Below, piece after piece: positions 23,562 to 33,911 of a stretch of DNA of 64,000 nt (the first letter of the stretch is position 1; every line of letters starts with the position of its first letter). The stretch is from assembly GCA_963942565.1 (NCBI GenBank), contig OZ012699.1:23832201-23896200 (forward strand), read 5' to 3'. Made by a program: the position numbers and the translations under genes. This DNA is from Maea johnstoni. Lineage: Eukaryota; Annelida; Polychaeta; Spionida; Magelonidae. Under the pieces are notes generated by a model. It was given only the letters and a program-made list of their open reading frames with translations. It did not search any database and had not been told where the DNA came from.

Positions 23562-25879
23562 CCCTTAAAATGCTACATTGTTTCACAGGGGCTAGCCCCC
23601 TACACTGATTTGTATTTGACAAATATGGAGAATAATATTGGTTTGCAGTTAGGTTAAATCTATGAAAATTTGTTTTTGCTAAACATTTTTCTCTAGAATT
23701 TTAGAGACATGTACAATTCACATATTCCAATAAGAATATGTATTTTTTCCTGAAAAATTAAAAGAAAAAATGTTTTCATACTAGAGACATCATGAAATTC
23801 ATCAAATTCAACTTGTATAAATTATCCATGACGTAACCTTACACCACTGCAGGAATACTCCTGGAGTGAAGGTTAAAGCATTTGTTTTCAAACTTAAGGT
23901 CTCTCTTCCCCTTGTGACTTTGACTTGGTTTTGCTGGATTTTGCAGAAATCTGAATGAAATAACTCCGATAAACCATATATTTTCTGGAAGAAAACCTTT
24001 TTGGGTATCTATATATCCCAGGAATTTGAGGTTTTTGGGCAACAGTTGCATTTTATTGACAAAAATGCATAAACTGTCAAAATTGAAATAAATATCTTAC
24101 CGAAAAGTCTAACTCGAACAAAAAGTGTTAATACTTAGTATGTGTTCTAAAAAAACGTATCACAGATTTTGGCTAATTGATTCCATTTCTGACTTAGGGT
24201 GGATTATGTCTTTCTTGGGTGGTCTTCATGGTCATTTCCTCTATTCACCCATTTATCTCAGCAGTCAAGAATTTCTCCCAAAATTCCTGATACCTTTTTA
24301 AAGACCATTTCATACAGATTAATGTACTTCAAAAAGCAGGGCTCTATTCCACATAACAAATGAGTAATTTTTATTTCAGTTTACAAGAGGTGTCAGATTT
24401 CCCTAATGGAGGAAATGGGCTTTTTCACGTTCAAGCCACAAAACACCCCACAGCAGGGATCTGTTGACCAAACGCTAATTAATTCTAAGTAACACATTCA
24501 TTTAACCCATTCCCCTTGTCAAATATACTGATTCCTGGAAATACCTATATTTATTTGCCATTTCTGTGTGGATAATTCAGAGATGAACACTCACAGGACA
24601 TGTATGAATCTCACGGCATCATGTAGTTGCTTAGCAATTAATCACACATATCACTGGTCAAGCACTCTTACATATTAAGTAGCAAGTAATCGGCATTGAG
24701 GGGTGTCTGTCCACCACCACCTGTGACTAGGTGCTGAGAATAAAACATTACTCAGTCATTATGCTAATTACTATTTCCATGGGTATTACATTACCACCCT
24801 ATTAGAGTGCCCCCCTGTCTGGAGAGTTGGTAAACAGGAACACACGGTTTCAAACATATGCCATGTGCTCTCACAGATTCAGAGGACAGATTGTTTTTTT
24901 TGTGAAAAAGATGTGTTAAGAAACTAAATCTATCACAACCACTGTCTGCAAATGTGCATTGGAAGTAAATGATGACATTACTGGCAATATCTCAAAAATG
25001 AAAAGAAATCAGAAAAAAGGGGAAGAGAGACCTTAAAAAAATATAAGTAAAAAGAACAGATCAAGGCCAATCAGCATGGAAAAAATGAAAAAAATCGATT
25101 CATCGGGCGCACTGAAGTAGATTTTTTCCTCTACTGAAACAGTGCAGCGCTAGTCGGGTAAAACTTTGTCGTGTTCTGCAGATCCTATGATCAGGCCAGG
25201 TTTATCCTGTTCAATTTTCAGTTATTTTAATTCCAGGCCCCTTGAAACTTTACATTAGACAAAAACATATTTAGTTTATTATCCGTGTCTAATTTCTTTT
25301 AAATTTACAGTTGGATTTTTTGATCTATCAAGCTGAAATCAACAAAATTATCAATCACACACACCGGCTGTGTAAACAGTTTACCATGCTAACATATGAC
25401 GCGATCTTTCCACGATCCAAAATCCACTTTTTCAGCGATACACTTCAATCATACTTTAAATTTACTTTCCAAGAATATTTCCTGATAAGATTCTGCAAAA
25501 AACTAAACAAAAATCGGCCTACCTATCACAAAATAGCGATAGAAAAACACGCCGCCATTTTAGAGCGTACTTTTAGCGAGTGGCCATTTTGAAAACATCG
25601 AGATCGCGTAGTTCGAGATTCTCAAACGAGAATCTTAGGATTACAAAGGCCTTAATGTAGGTTAATAGTGACGAAATTACTATTGACCTACAATGTAAGT
25701 AGGTTAGACCTATTTCAGGTCACACACATAATCTCACCGCTGAGGATGGATGATGCTGCTAGCCAGCGCCATCAATCCTTAGCGGTGGCAATATAAACTA
25801 CGCAGGCGGACAGGTACGTCCGTCGTTTCCCAGACTTGGTGGGAAATTGCGGACCTGCCCGCTGGCAGCGTCTTAAGGG
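23562..25879. mobile_element. Possible piggyBac-like non-autonomous element (2.3 kb)
   Basis: TTAA at 23558-23561 is followed by cccttaaaatgctac, and the mirror form gcagcgtcttaaggg precedes TTAA at 25880-25883. The match is short (about 13 of 15 bases). TTAA flanks and CCC-starting ends are the piggyBac signature. No transposase frame is seen. Inside is a hairpin near 25655-25692 (tgtaggttaatagt with its inverse). The call rests on short ends only. Confidence 0.45.
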
Positions 25880-25883
25880 TTAA

Positions 25884-26830
25884 AGGAGGCTCAGATGGGT
25901 TGTATTTCTTTTCTTCAAAATTCCTGAAACTTTAATGTGATGATATATAGCGTATTCTAAGATCAACTGTGTAAAACATACTGTTGTCACAGGCTAAAAC
26001 TTTTCGATATAGCCTGGGAAAAAACAAAAATTTACCCAACATAAGCCAACATCCAGCTCACACTTTCGTTTTTCAGCTCTTCAAGTAAAGATGTCACTAT
26101 AGCTATTTGCAGCACAGAATCAAACAAATGTTTCACACGATTGGTGTTTTCATCAAGTTCTTTTTGCAGTAGTTTTTCTTTATGAAAAAGTATTTACATA
26201 TTTGAAAATATGTGAGTTAGTACGTATGACTAAAAAAACTTTTCAGTCCTGAAAAGTGCTTCTTTTCAGACTTCCTGAGAAGAACATTTTATAGAATAAA
26301 TAAAAGTCTAGACAGTCATGGAATCAATTGCAAAAATGGATGTATTTGCCAAGGCATCGATGATCATATACAACTAAAAAAAAGAGGGGGGGGGGGGGGG
26401 GGGGTACTGCCTTAGATTTTTTGCTACAGAAGCCTGAAGTGGGTGGTATGCTTTTGTCAATACTCAGCTTTTTAGGGTATGTCACAGTGCCCGTGCCGTG
26501 GCAAAAAATAATGGTCTACCATTTGTGGTGGTCACAACAATACAGTCCAAATATCAGTAAATGAAGAATGAAATATTTGCATTCTAGAGTAACAGGCTCT
26601 AGAGTAACAGATGTAAAATGACGGTATTTTAGTCATATTAAAGATCTTGTAGAGAACAATAGAAACATAGGTATATTACATTATAAATATATCAGAATAG
26701 GTTGCAAGTTACCAACAATACTTGTTATGATGGGTATTGTTGGCCTGTTTTTCATGACTTTGCATTGTCGGCCTCATTTTAAGAGAGGGGTTAAGTCGTA
26801 CTCCTTTGAATAACGAAAGAAATGTCTTAC
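25884..26830. other. Intron sequence, no feature beyond a G run
   Basis: This is the rest of the 5.5-kb intron between the exons at 26831-27026 and 21229-21327. A G run lies at about 26386-26404; nothing else is recognised. Confidence 0.5.
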
Positions 26831-27026
26831 CTTTCAGCTCTATTTCATCCAGCGACTTCCCTGCCAGTTTCCCCAGCGACCCTTCTTCAGCTGCAATGAG
26901 CAGCCGACTGACTTTGGCCAGCTCAATGGTTGAGTCCTGCAGCCTATAAAAGTTACGGTGGACCGATACACTGTGCCCCATGTGGTTGGCAAGGAACTCA
27001 ACCTCATTTTCCTGAAGGTTTAATAT
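26831..27026 (-). CDS. Exon B: tyrosine-recombinase-like C-terminal boxes
   Basis: A 196-base exon: acceptor cttttcag, donor GAAAG|GTAAGAC. It reads ILNLQENEVEFLANHMGHSV, then SVHRNFYRLQDSTIELAKVS, RLLIAAEEG and KSLDEIELK. The LANHMGHS...NFYRL stretch resembles the last two boxes of tyrosine recombinases (LGH-S ... Y), and the exon at 27386-27653 supplies the LRK-x-MAT box before it. The His of MGH and the following Tyr are present; the His of the HxxR box is a Thr here. It continues in frame into the exon at 21229-21327. Similar proteins exist in several invertebrates and fish (from memory); Crypton origin is an inference. Confidence 0.75.
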
Positions 27027-27063
27027 CTGAAAAGAATGAGAACAGAAAAAATAAAATAAAATA

Positions 27064-27232
27064 CAGGTAACCATAAATTAACTGGATGGAATGGTACCAA
27101 GCAGATTTGTCCTGTGATATCTGACTTATGTGACAGGAAATAAACTTTATTTGTATGAAATTGAACCAAGGGATTTATCTGGTTTAGGTGATTATCTGGC
27201 TTATTCCAGTCTAGTTTAGGCAAGGTTGCCTG
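27064..27232. mobile_element. Pogo/Tigger-like MITE inside a 358-bp intron
   Basis: A 169-base copy starts caggtaacc and ends caaggttgcctg, with TA at 27062-27063 and 27233-27234. It makes up about half of the short intron between the exons at 26831-27026 and 27386-27653. A further worn end (ccttatgcagagttgcct) lies at about 27323-27343. Confidence 0.85.
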
Positions 27233-27385
27233 TAAAATGTTGCAATTTTTAGATTTTAAATCTAACTTTTATTTATAATCCGATTTCAAGCCTGATAAAA
27301 TAAGCAGGCCCAATTTCATCTGCCTTATGCAGAGTTGCCTTTATTGCACAAGGCCAATTTTGGAAAAGAGAATCATAACACAAAC

Positions 27386-27653
27386 CTGGGAGACAGTGGC
27401 CATATATTTTCTTAGTTTGGTGCTTCGAATAAGCTCAGGACGCTGCAGGTCTAGGTGTCGGGTGGCAGCCTTAAGGGCATCATTAGTATTCAAATGGCCC
27501 AGATGCTGGTTGGCAAATAGATACGGGTTCGCTTCCAAGATTCCACAATCTTTTCTATATTGAATGAGCGTGTCCACAGCAGCAGACATATCCTGTGTGA
27601 GGATGACTGGCACTTTTCTGTTCTGTTTTCCAATAACCTGGAGGTGTCGCAGG
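27386..27653 (-). CDS. Exon A: recombinase-like domain, upstream part
   Basis: A 268-base exon: acceptor tcattttag at 27654-27662, donor CTCCCAG|GTTTG. It reads LRHLQVIGKQNRKVPVILTQ, then DMSAAVDTLIQYRKDCGILE, ANPYLFANQHLGHLNTNDAL, and ends RPELIRSTKLRKYMATVSQ. The final LRKYMAT lines up with the LRHTFAT box of tyrosine recombinases, including its Arg. The first base completes a codon from an earlier exon that I could not find to the right, so the protein is longer. It joins in phase 0 to the exon at 26831-27026. Confidence 0.75.
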
Positions 27654-28735
27654 CTAAAATGATATATAGACATATTTTATGTCACACATTTAGGTAGATG
27701 GCTGAGATATGTTTTTGCCCATTATGTATTACAGCTGCATAAAGTACAAGTACGTATAGTTTAAATCATATCTTAGTTTGGGCAATAACTCCAGAACGCA
27801 TGATCTGATTTTGATGAAATTTGGTAGGCAATTTCAGCCCAGGCGGCGGCCGGTCTGAGTCATGGGTTGACTGCACGTACCTTCACTAGCAGTGTAGAGA
27901 CCAACTCAAATGAACAATTGCAATTATGCGTAAAAGGGACCATGACGCATCCCAGAGGAGTTATGCGCACCTACGGAATTCTCTATATCCTTCATCTTAC
28001 GATTGAATTACAGATGGACAGCTGGGTGGACACTTATTATGACATATTAACACGTGAAAAAACGTGATGCTAAATTGTGGTTTATACTAGTACATTTTTT
28101 TTTCTAAACTTGCACACCAGACAATGGGGTGCATCAGTCAATTTTCATGTCTGAATCCGCCCCTGCCCTAGGGGCCAAAGTGCGACTGGGGTCCCAGCTG
28201 ATAGTGATAAAGAGGTGTCAACTGACCTGTCTGGCTGGCAGAATCTTTACTTCACATGTGCTAATATAAAACAGACAAGAGCCATTAAAACAGCCATTGC
28301 TTCAGGACTTGACATAAACACTTGCCTTCAGGCCCTGGCAAAGTTAAAGCTGGGAATGTGAAACTACTCATATGATGGGTGTATATGTAAAGCAAGCCAG
28401 CATCATTCAAAACAAAAAATGTCCAGAAATAACTATCATTAGGTAGTCTAGGGCATTCAAAAATTAACTTTACTACGGGGCAAATATTAATGTTGAGCCT
28501 TGTTATCTAGATCCATATTTTAACTTTGAAGGTAAACTTTCTTTTACATAATGCTAATGTGCAAGTTTCTTTACTTCTAACCAACCCCATATTTTAAAGG
28601 GATATGGTCATGTGAAAAATCATCAATTTTGCCAATGGTTTGGTATTAAATGTGGGCTTAATTCATGGTATTGCTCCAGACCTTAATAAAACATTCTGTT
28701 TTACAGCAGCACAGGCTGGACTGTTTTGTAAATAT
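27654..28735. other. Gene-free stretch upstream of exon A
   Basis: This must be intron or 5' flank of the recombinase-like gene, since the exon at 27386-27653 begins mid-codon. No further exon with both splice sites and a matching phase was recognised. Confidence 0.4.
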
Positions 28736-28737
28736 AC

Positions 28738-29178
28738 AAGTCCATATTGCTATTGATAACCACATTCCAATCACCAGCAATGATAACATTTGATTCATCA
28801 CCAATAACCTCCTGTATATGATCAATCAGCGACGGGGAGTCATTATTAAAGCCATATTTTCAGACAAGTTTGACCTCCATGACCTCCGGGATTTCAATAT
28901 TTACACTCAGAATCCTCCCCTTCAGACGACTTTCCCATTTTACAACTTTATATTCGAAATTTCTCGCTAGAATTATTGCTGTGCCCCCAGCATTTGTTTT
29001 ATCTTCCCCAATGAAAAAATCCACATTCCATATTTTTTTTAACTATTGACATCTTGCTCGGTCCAATGGGTTTCTTGTAAAAAGGCTATTTGATTTCCCT
29101 GCTGTCTGAAGCGGTCAAAAATGTTGTGGCATTTTTTTTGGTCTTTCAATCCTCTAACATTGTTCGAAATGAACTTTT
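28738..29178 (-). pseudogene. LINE endonuclease fragment (L1/Tx1 type), decayed
   Basis: The minus strand reads NNVRGLKDQKKCHNIFDRF, then AFLQETHWTEQDV, and in a shifted frame NAGGTAIILARNFEYKV and later VIIAGDWNVVINSNMD. These are the N-terminal NxxG, the QETH catalytic Glu and the GD(F/W)N stations of an APE-type endonuclease of L1/Tx1 LINEs. At least two frame changes and a stop break it. Reverse transcriptase is absent. It may belong to the same family as the ORF1 fragment at 3501-3908. Confidence 0.75.
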
Positions 29179-29189
29179 AAAATGTAATT

Positions 29190-30131
29190 ACCAATAATAA
29201 CTGCTAGAAATTGTAAAAGTGTGCGTGGCTCGACAATATTTGTACCATTCAACAATAACCCTGTTTGCTATGACGATTTCCACCTTGCCGCAGAATACAT
29301 AGTTACCCCAGTGCATTCTGGCAGATGGAATTGAAAGGCTGGTTTTTGTTTTTTTCTCCTGTATTAAACATAATAACCGTAACATAATGAGAACACAAAA
29401 CTATACATATCTTTAGCCCTCTAAAGACCGCAAGCAGTAGAAACAAGACGATTCAGAGCGCATGCAGCAGTAATCGGTCACACCTGAGTACACAAAATGT
29501 TATATTTTTATTGTCCTGTACGGGACATGTTGGTTTTTAATGCATTTTCGCCTCATGACTCTGCCTTACTAGCCTGAGTCAATATTTGGCTCAATGCATT
29601 AACATGCTACTGCCACTTTTCATCCCTGAGTAGGCATTTCCGACTCTACCTTGCTTGGTTGAGTCGTACCGCGCCTTTACATATAGGAATCAGGTGTGCT
29701 AGTAACATTAATGGTACTAAATCTTTAGACTATACATTTATTATAGATTGGTAAGGGTGACCCATATACTTCACATAACAAATATCCTATCGTATTGGAT
29801 CCGAGCGGCCTCTATGTCTTTATGTTTGTTCAAAGATTAGAGAGAATGAGGAGATAGTGTATAATTATACACATATGCCTGCCTCTTAACGCCCCCCCCC
29901 TTTTTTTCAAAATTTACTTGCTTATCCCATTTCAACCCCATTTTTAGGGTTACAATAGTTTTGCAAAAATAAAATAAAATAGTCATTAAGTACCAACTTA
30001 ACTTTGTTAGATTAACTTAAACATCTCTATTTACACCTGTTAGTCATTCAACCCCTCTTTTTAAAAATTACAATTATGTTAAAAAAAGGGGAGAACAATC
30101 ATTAGAATCCAGCTTCACTTTATCGGCTTAA
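29190..30131. other. Gene-free stretch
   Basis: AT-rich sequence; I see no gene, clear repeat or RNA. Confidence 0.4.
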
Positions 30132-30139
30132 CTTAAACG

Positions 30140-30461
30140 CAGGGACTTAGCCAGGATTTTCATAACAGAGTGTCCAAAATGGGGCTTCAAGAAGACAGGG
30201 TGTCGAAACCCCCTAACTGAAAAAATAAAAATCATCATACTGACCATATACATTGACAAATCAAGAAATTATATGCTTTATTTCTTCAACAAATGTCTTT
30301 GTTATCATCTGGAAATTAAACTTGTTAGAATGTCTAATTGGAATTATTATTTTCAAAAAATTCTGACCAAATGATAGGGTGTCATTTTCCCCAAAAATAG
30401 GTATTTTTCATGAACCAGGGTGTCATTTTTGACACCCTGCTGGCGGCTGACTAAGACCCTG
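30140..30461. mobile_element. hAT-like MITE (322 bp, 8-bp duplication)
   Basis: The left end is cagggacttagccagga; the right end, inverted, is cagggtcttagtcagcc. CTTAAACG flanks both sides (30132-30139 and 30462-30469), an 8-bp target duplication as in hAT. The words agggtgtc and tgacaccct recur inside. No coding. Confidence 0.85.
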
Positions 30462-30469
30462 CTTAAACG

Positions 30470-31265
30470 TCTCTATTAAGGTTTGAACCTATTAGTCTTA
30501 GTCTTTTGTCTTGTATCGCAATACACCTTTCATCGCTCCCTAGGTATCACATAACGGGGCGGAGTCCACTGCTGGGCCTACAGAAATGTAGACTCCTTTA
30601 GCCTTCGGCCAGCCTGGATACAGTTATTTCATGTGAAATGCACCTATATAGCGTCGCATCTTTCCGCTAGATCTTCCATTATAGCAAGCGATGCAATGAT
30701 GCACCTCTGTATGTGTCTACTCAAAGTTTCGATCTCTTGCGTCAAGAGTCTTTCGGTCATTTAAATGTACAGTAAATTCGCGCTTAAACGTGTCTGTTCT
30801 GGCAGTTAGCATACGGTCATTGTCTAATTGATATCACCTGACTGTTTCTATTGTTGCCTGGCAACGTATAGACTGAACCAGTCGCCCTTTAGTGTGTATT
30901 CCCTGACAATAGAGGGCCACTATGCTGGAGGGGGCATAGACTAACCTCCCAAAAGTCTATGTGGGACGTGATCGAGGGGCAGTCGTGTAACTAAAATGTC
31001 GTGTAGCAGTTAATACCTGGGTCCCAAGATCGCGTACGCACTATTGATCTGGTATAAATACTGTATTTTATATTCTAGTCACATGAATTAGGAAAACTGT
31101 AGAGACTAGTCATTTACATCGTATAATTTTAAAAAACGGACAGATGCATTAAATACGGGCCGACATATTTGTAGCCTATCAATATGGCACATATTAGCTG
31201 TATCCAGACCGGCTCCCGTGCTACAATGTAGAGGGGAGATCTCTATCTTCCTTTGCAAGCAAGGA
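30470..31265. other. Gene-free stretch
   Basis: No supported feature. Several short open frames lack any recognisable domain. Confidence 0.4.
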
Positions 31266-31368
31266 AACATAAGTAAATAAATTGTAGGCCTCAAAAAGAC
31301 ATAAAAAGAATGAATGAATGAGGGCTTAAAGGCACATCAGCACATTAGGCTATTTAGTGCCATTAATT

Positions 31369-31410
<42 letters not shown>

Positions 31411-31473
31411 GGCATATGCATATGCGAAACATAAATAGATAAATTGTAGGCCTCAAAAAGACGTAAAAGAATG
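31266..31473 (-). repeat. LINE 3'-tail scrap plus poly-T between 45-bp direct repeats
   Basis: The block aaacataa...taggcctcaaaaagac...gaatga occurs at about 31266-31312 and again at about 31429-31474. Between them lie about 65 bases of the I-type LINE 3' end (agggcttaaaggcacatcag ... tagtgcca) and a T run at 31370-31406. The direct repeats are too long for a normal LINE target duplication. Confidence 0.7.
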
Positions 31474-31864
31474 AGTGTGGCCTTGGCGCCCAATACTGGC
31501 ACAACTATCACTGTACCATATTCCCACACTGTTACTTGACCAGTATTAATAATCATTTATCACAATACTCTTATATCTCAATTGTAGAGAGACACTGGTG
31601 TCATACCTTTAATGTAACCATATCACTGCCAAGGTATCCATAGCAATAACCCATTTTGTGGGTAGATACCCGTTCTAACCAATAAGAAAAATCGCAGGGC
31701 CTGGGAGGGATTTATATGATGCTCCCTCATTTTGACTCTACTCTGCTGAGTTGAGTCATTGAGGGGATGGGTGGGGGACGAGAAAATTGAATCCTTGTAT
31801 TAATGTATGTACCCATTGGCAGCCATGCGAGTACATTATGACAAGTAGAAATATAAAGTCTATC
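31474..31864. other. Spacer downstream of TatD-like gene
   Basis: This is the 3' flank of the minus-strand TatD-like gene. No clear polyadenylation signal or repeat was singled out. Confidence 0.4.
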
Positions 31865-33196
31865 TCAGATACCGTAGATTCTCTCAACGTTTTTCCTGAT
31901 GGCTTTATAAGTTGTCTCTAGGTTTGCCAGTTTCAACGTCGCGATAGTGTCTATGACTCTCCTGACATCCGTGGGATAGCTCACAGTTCTATGTTGGTGG
32001 TCTCCCTTGTTTACAGGTGGGAAGTAGGGGGAGTCGGTTTCTCCTATCAACTGGGAGATCGGGGTTATCCTGATGACATCTCCCATTTGTCCAATTTGAT
32101 GTTTGTTGTTGGTTATGGAGGCTGTTACCCCCAAGACCGCGTTCGGAAAGAACTTAGTGAATTCCTTGGCAATTGCTACTGGGCCCCTAAAACAGTGCCA
32201 ATGGATATGCTTTTTAGGGGGCATATATCTCTTTAGGAGGTCCAGCGTTTCTCTATCAGAATCCCTGGAGTGTATTACTATTGGGAGCCCACGTGAGTTT
32301 GACAATAACATTAATTCAATAAACACCTCTTGTTGTTTGGCCCAAAGGTGCCTCTTCACAGTGAAATCAAGCCCAGTCTCACCTATCGCACGGATCTTAG
32401 GGTCATCTACTGCACCCAAAATGGCTTCTCTTATGGTTTTGTCAAGCTTATTCGCTTGCTTTGGATGAATGCCTATGGTTCCAATCAGCATGGGATCTTT
32501 AAGATATTGCTTCCACTGGCCTTCTAAAATATCACTGGCATCTATAACATTGGTGATTGCCGCTGCTAGATATTTGCCTTGGACATCTGGCTCATATTCT
32601 ACTAGCTCGTAGAGATCACCAGTATATTTTATTTGGTCACAGAGCCGGTTCATGTGGAAGTGGGCATCCACATAGGGGAGGGCCACACGATCATTAGACA
32701 ATATTGCACTGGCACCCCTTATTCTGATAAACGATTCCACTTTCATAAATGTTGCCCAATGTGCCAACTCGGCCATGCATGACGGAGTAATAGGGGAGTA
32801 GGACAACTTAGTTGGATCACCTTGAAAATTATTTAGCTCGCTGATTATTTGCTGTTCCTCTGTTGTAAAGGCTCCTTGGAGAGTATGTAGCTGATTTTCA
32901 CAAATACAGGAGAGCAGGGATTCCAGGGTTGTGCACTGAAGTTCCTCCATAAAATGGTATACCAGATCAGACAGGCGTTGGGAAGCTAGAGGTAAATGTT
33001 TCTCGCCTATGAACGGGCCTTCTTTTGCAATCAATGTGGGAGAGTCATACCGTTTTCGCAGCCAGTTCGTGTTCAGGGGTAAGACACCCCACCAGTGTCT
33101 CATGTGCCTAAACATCACATGCTGTTTCAGCTGTCAAAACTCGTTCTCACAGAGGGCGCACTTCCTCAATTTCTGTCTTTTAGTTGACTTTTCCAT
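31865..33196 (-). CDS. Zinc-finger/TatD-like nuclease, one in-frame TGA
   Basis: A single-exon frame of 417 residues from Met at 33118 covers a complete TatD domain. Metal stations (numbered from that Met): H153 and H155 in DAHFHMNRL, E247 in GETGLD, H283 in VIHSRD, H306/H308 in HIHWHCF and D362 in GETDSPYF; all are present, so the fold looks catalytically whole. TatD enzymes are metal-dependent 3'-5' nucleases of DNA repair and turnover. Residues 1-150 are a family-specific N-terminal region. In frame upstream, an earlier Met at 33196 gives MEKSTKRQKLRKCALCENEF, a TGA (codon 21), then QLKQHVMFRH: a CX2CX9HX4H finger interrupted by the TGA. A CGA to TGA change would explain it. Translation may start at Met 33118 without the finger, or the gene may be newly dead. 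Confidence 0.8.
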
Positions 33197-33199
33197 GTT

Positions 33200-33828
33200 T
33201 ATCTAGATCAAAAAAGAATAAGAATGAGAATAAGATCAGTCTGAGGGTCAATTAAGAAAAAATATAATAATAGGGCCACGGGTCAAAAGAAGTCTATTAA
33301 GTATAGAAAGATGGAACTGGATCTTGTAGCTAAGTTCTTAAGATCATTTTTTTCTGTTTTCGACAGCTAAATTCCATTGTCTGCCTACCCACATGTTACA
33401 ATCCGAACACACCCAGAGATGTTTTTACTAGCTAGGAAAATTTGACGGAGAAATCGGAGATGCCGTAGATTTAACGACATGAAAACGCATATAGCTATAT
33501 TCATTATTGTGTTTTCATCGGCAACAGGATAAAGTCGGTATATCGCCAAAGTTTTTTCAGTTGTTTCGGCGCTCGTAATCTCTTAATTGTTTTTTAACAA
33601 CACTCGAGTGATCTGGCGTAAGAGCCATCTGAGTTAGCATGTACTGGACGATTTATGGATCCACATGTTGACTCGATAAGATAGGGGGGTCGAATTCATT
33701 TTGGGGACACATCTAAATTTGGGGGGTTATTAATAAAACTGGCCAAATAGTAAATAATAAGATTTTTTCGGTATGGTAGGCACAATCCCAAATTATGGAT
33801 ATGAATATTATGTTTTTATCCCTATTTA
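33200..33828. other. Upstream flank of TatD-like gene
   Basis: This is the likely promoter side of the minus-strand TatD-like gene. No TATA box or other motif stands out enough to call. Confidence 0.35.
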
Positions 33829-33839
33829 TGTAGCATGAC

Positions 33840-33911
33840 TCGATGGACTCATGGATAGAGTGGAAGCTTGGAGTGTTGAAAGTTACAAGATCGAATCCCA
33901 TCCTCTCCCAA
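33840..33911 (+). tRNA. tRNA-like pseudogene or SINE head
   Basis: gactcatggatagagtgg resembles a tRNA A box and agatcgaatcccatcc a B box, spaced as in a tRNA. The acceptor and anticodon stems do not pair well, so this is probably a decayed tRNA-Arg-like sequence or the head of a SINE, not a working tRNA. Confidence 0.35.

Noticed and set aside
33840-33911. Working tRNA gene
   Set aside because: Box-like sequences are present, but the acceptor and anticodon stems do not pair; kept only as a tRNA-like relic.
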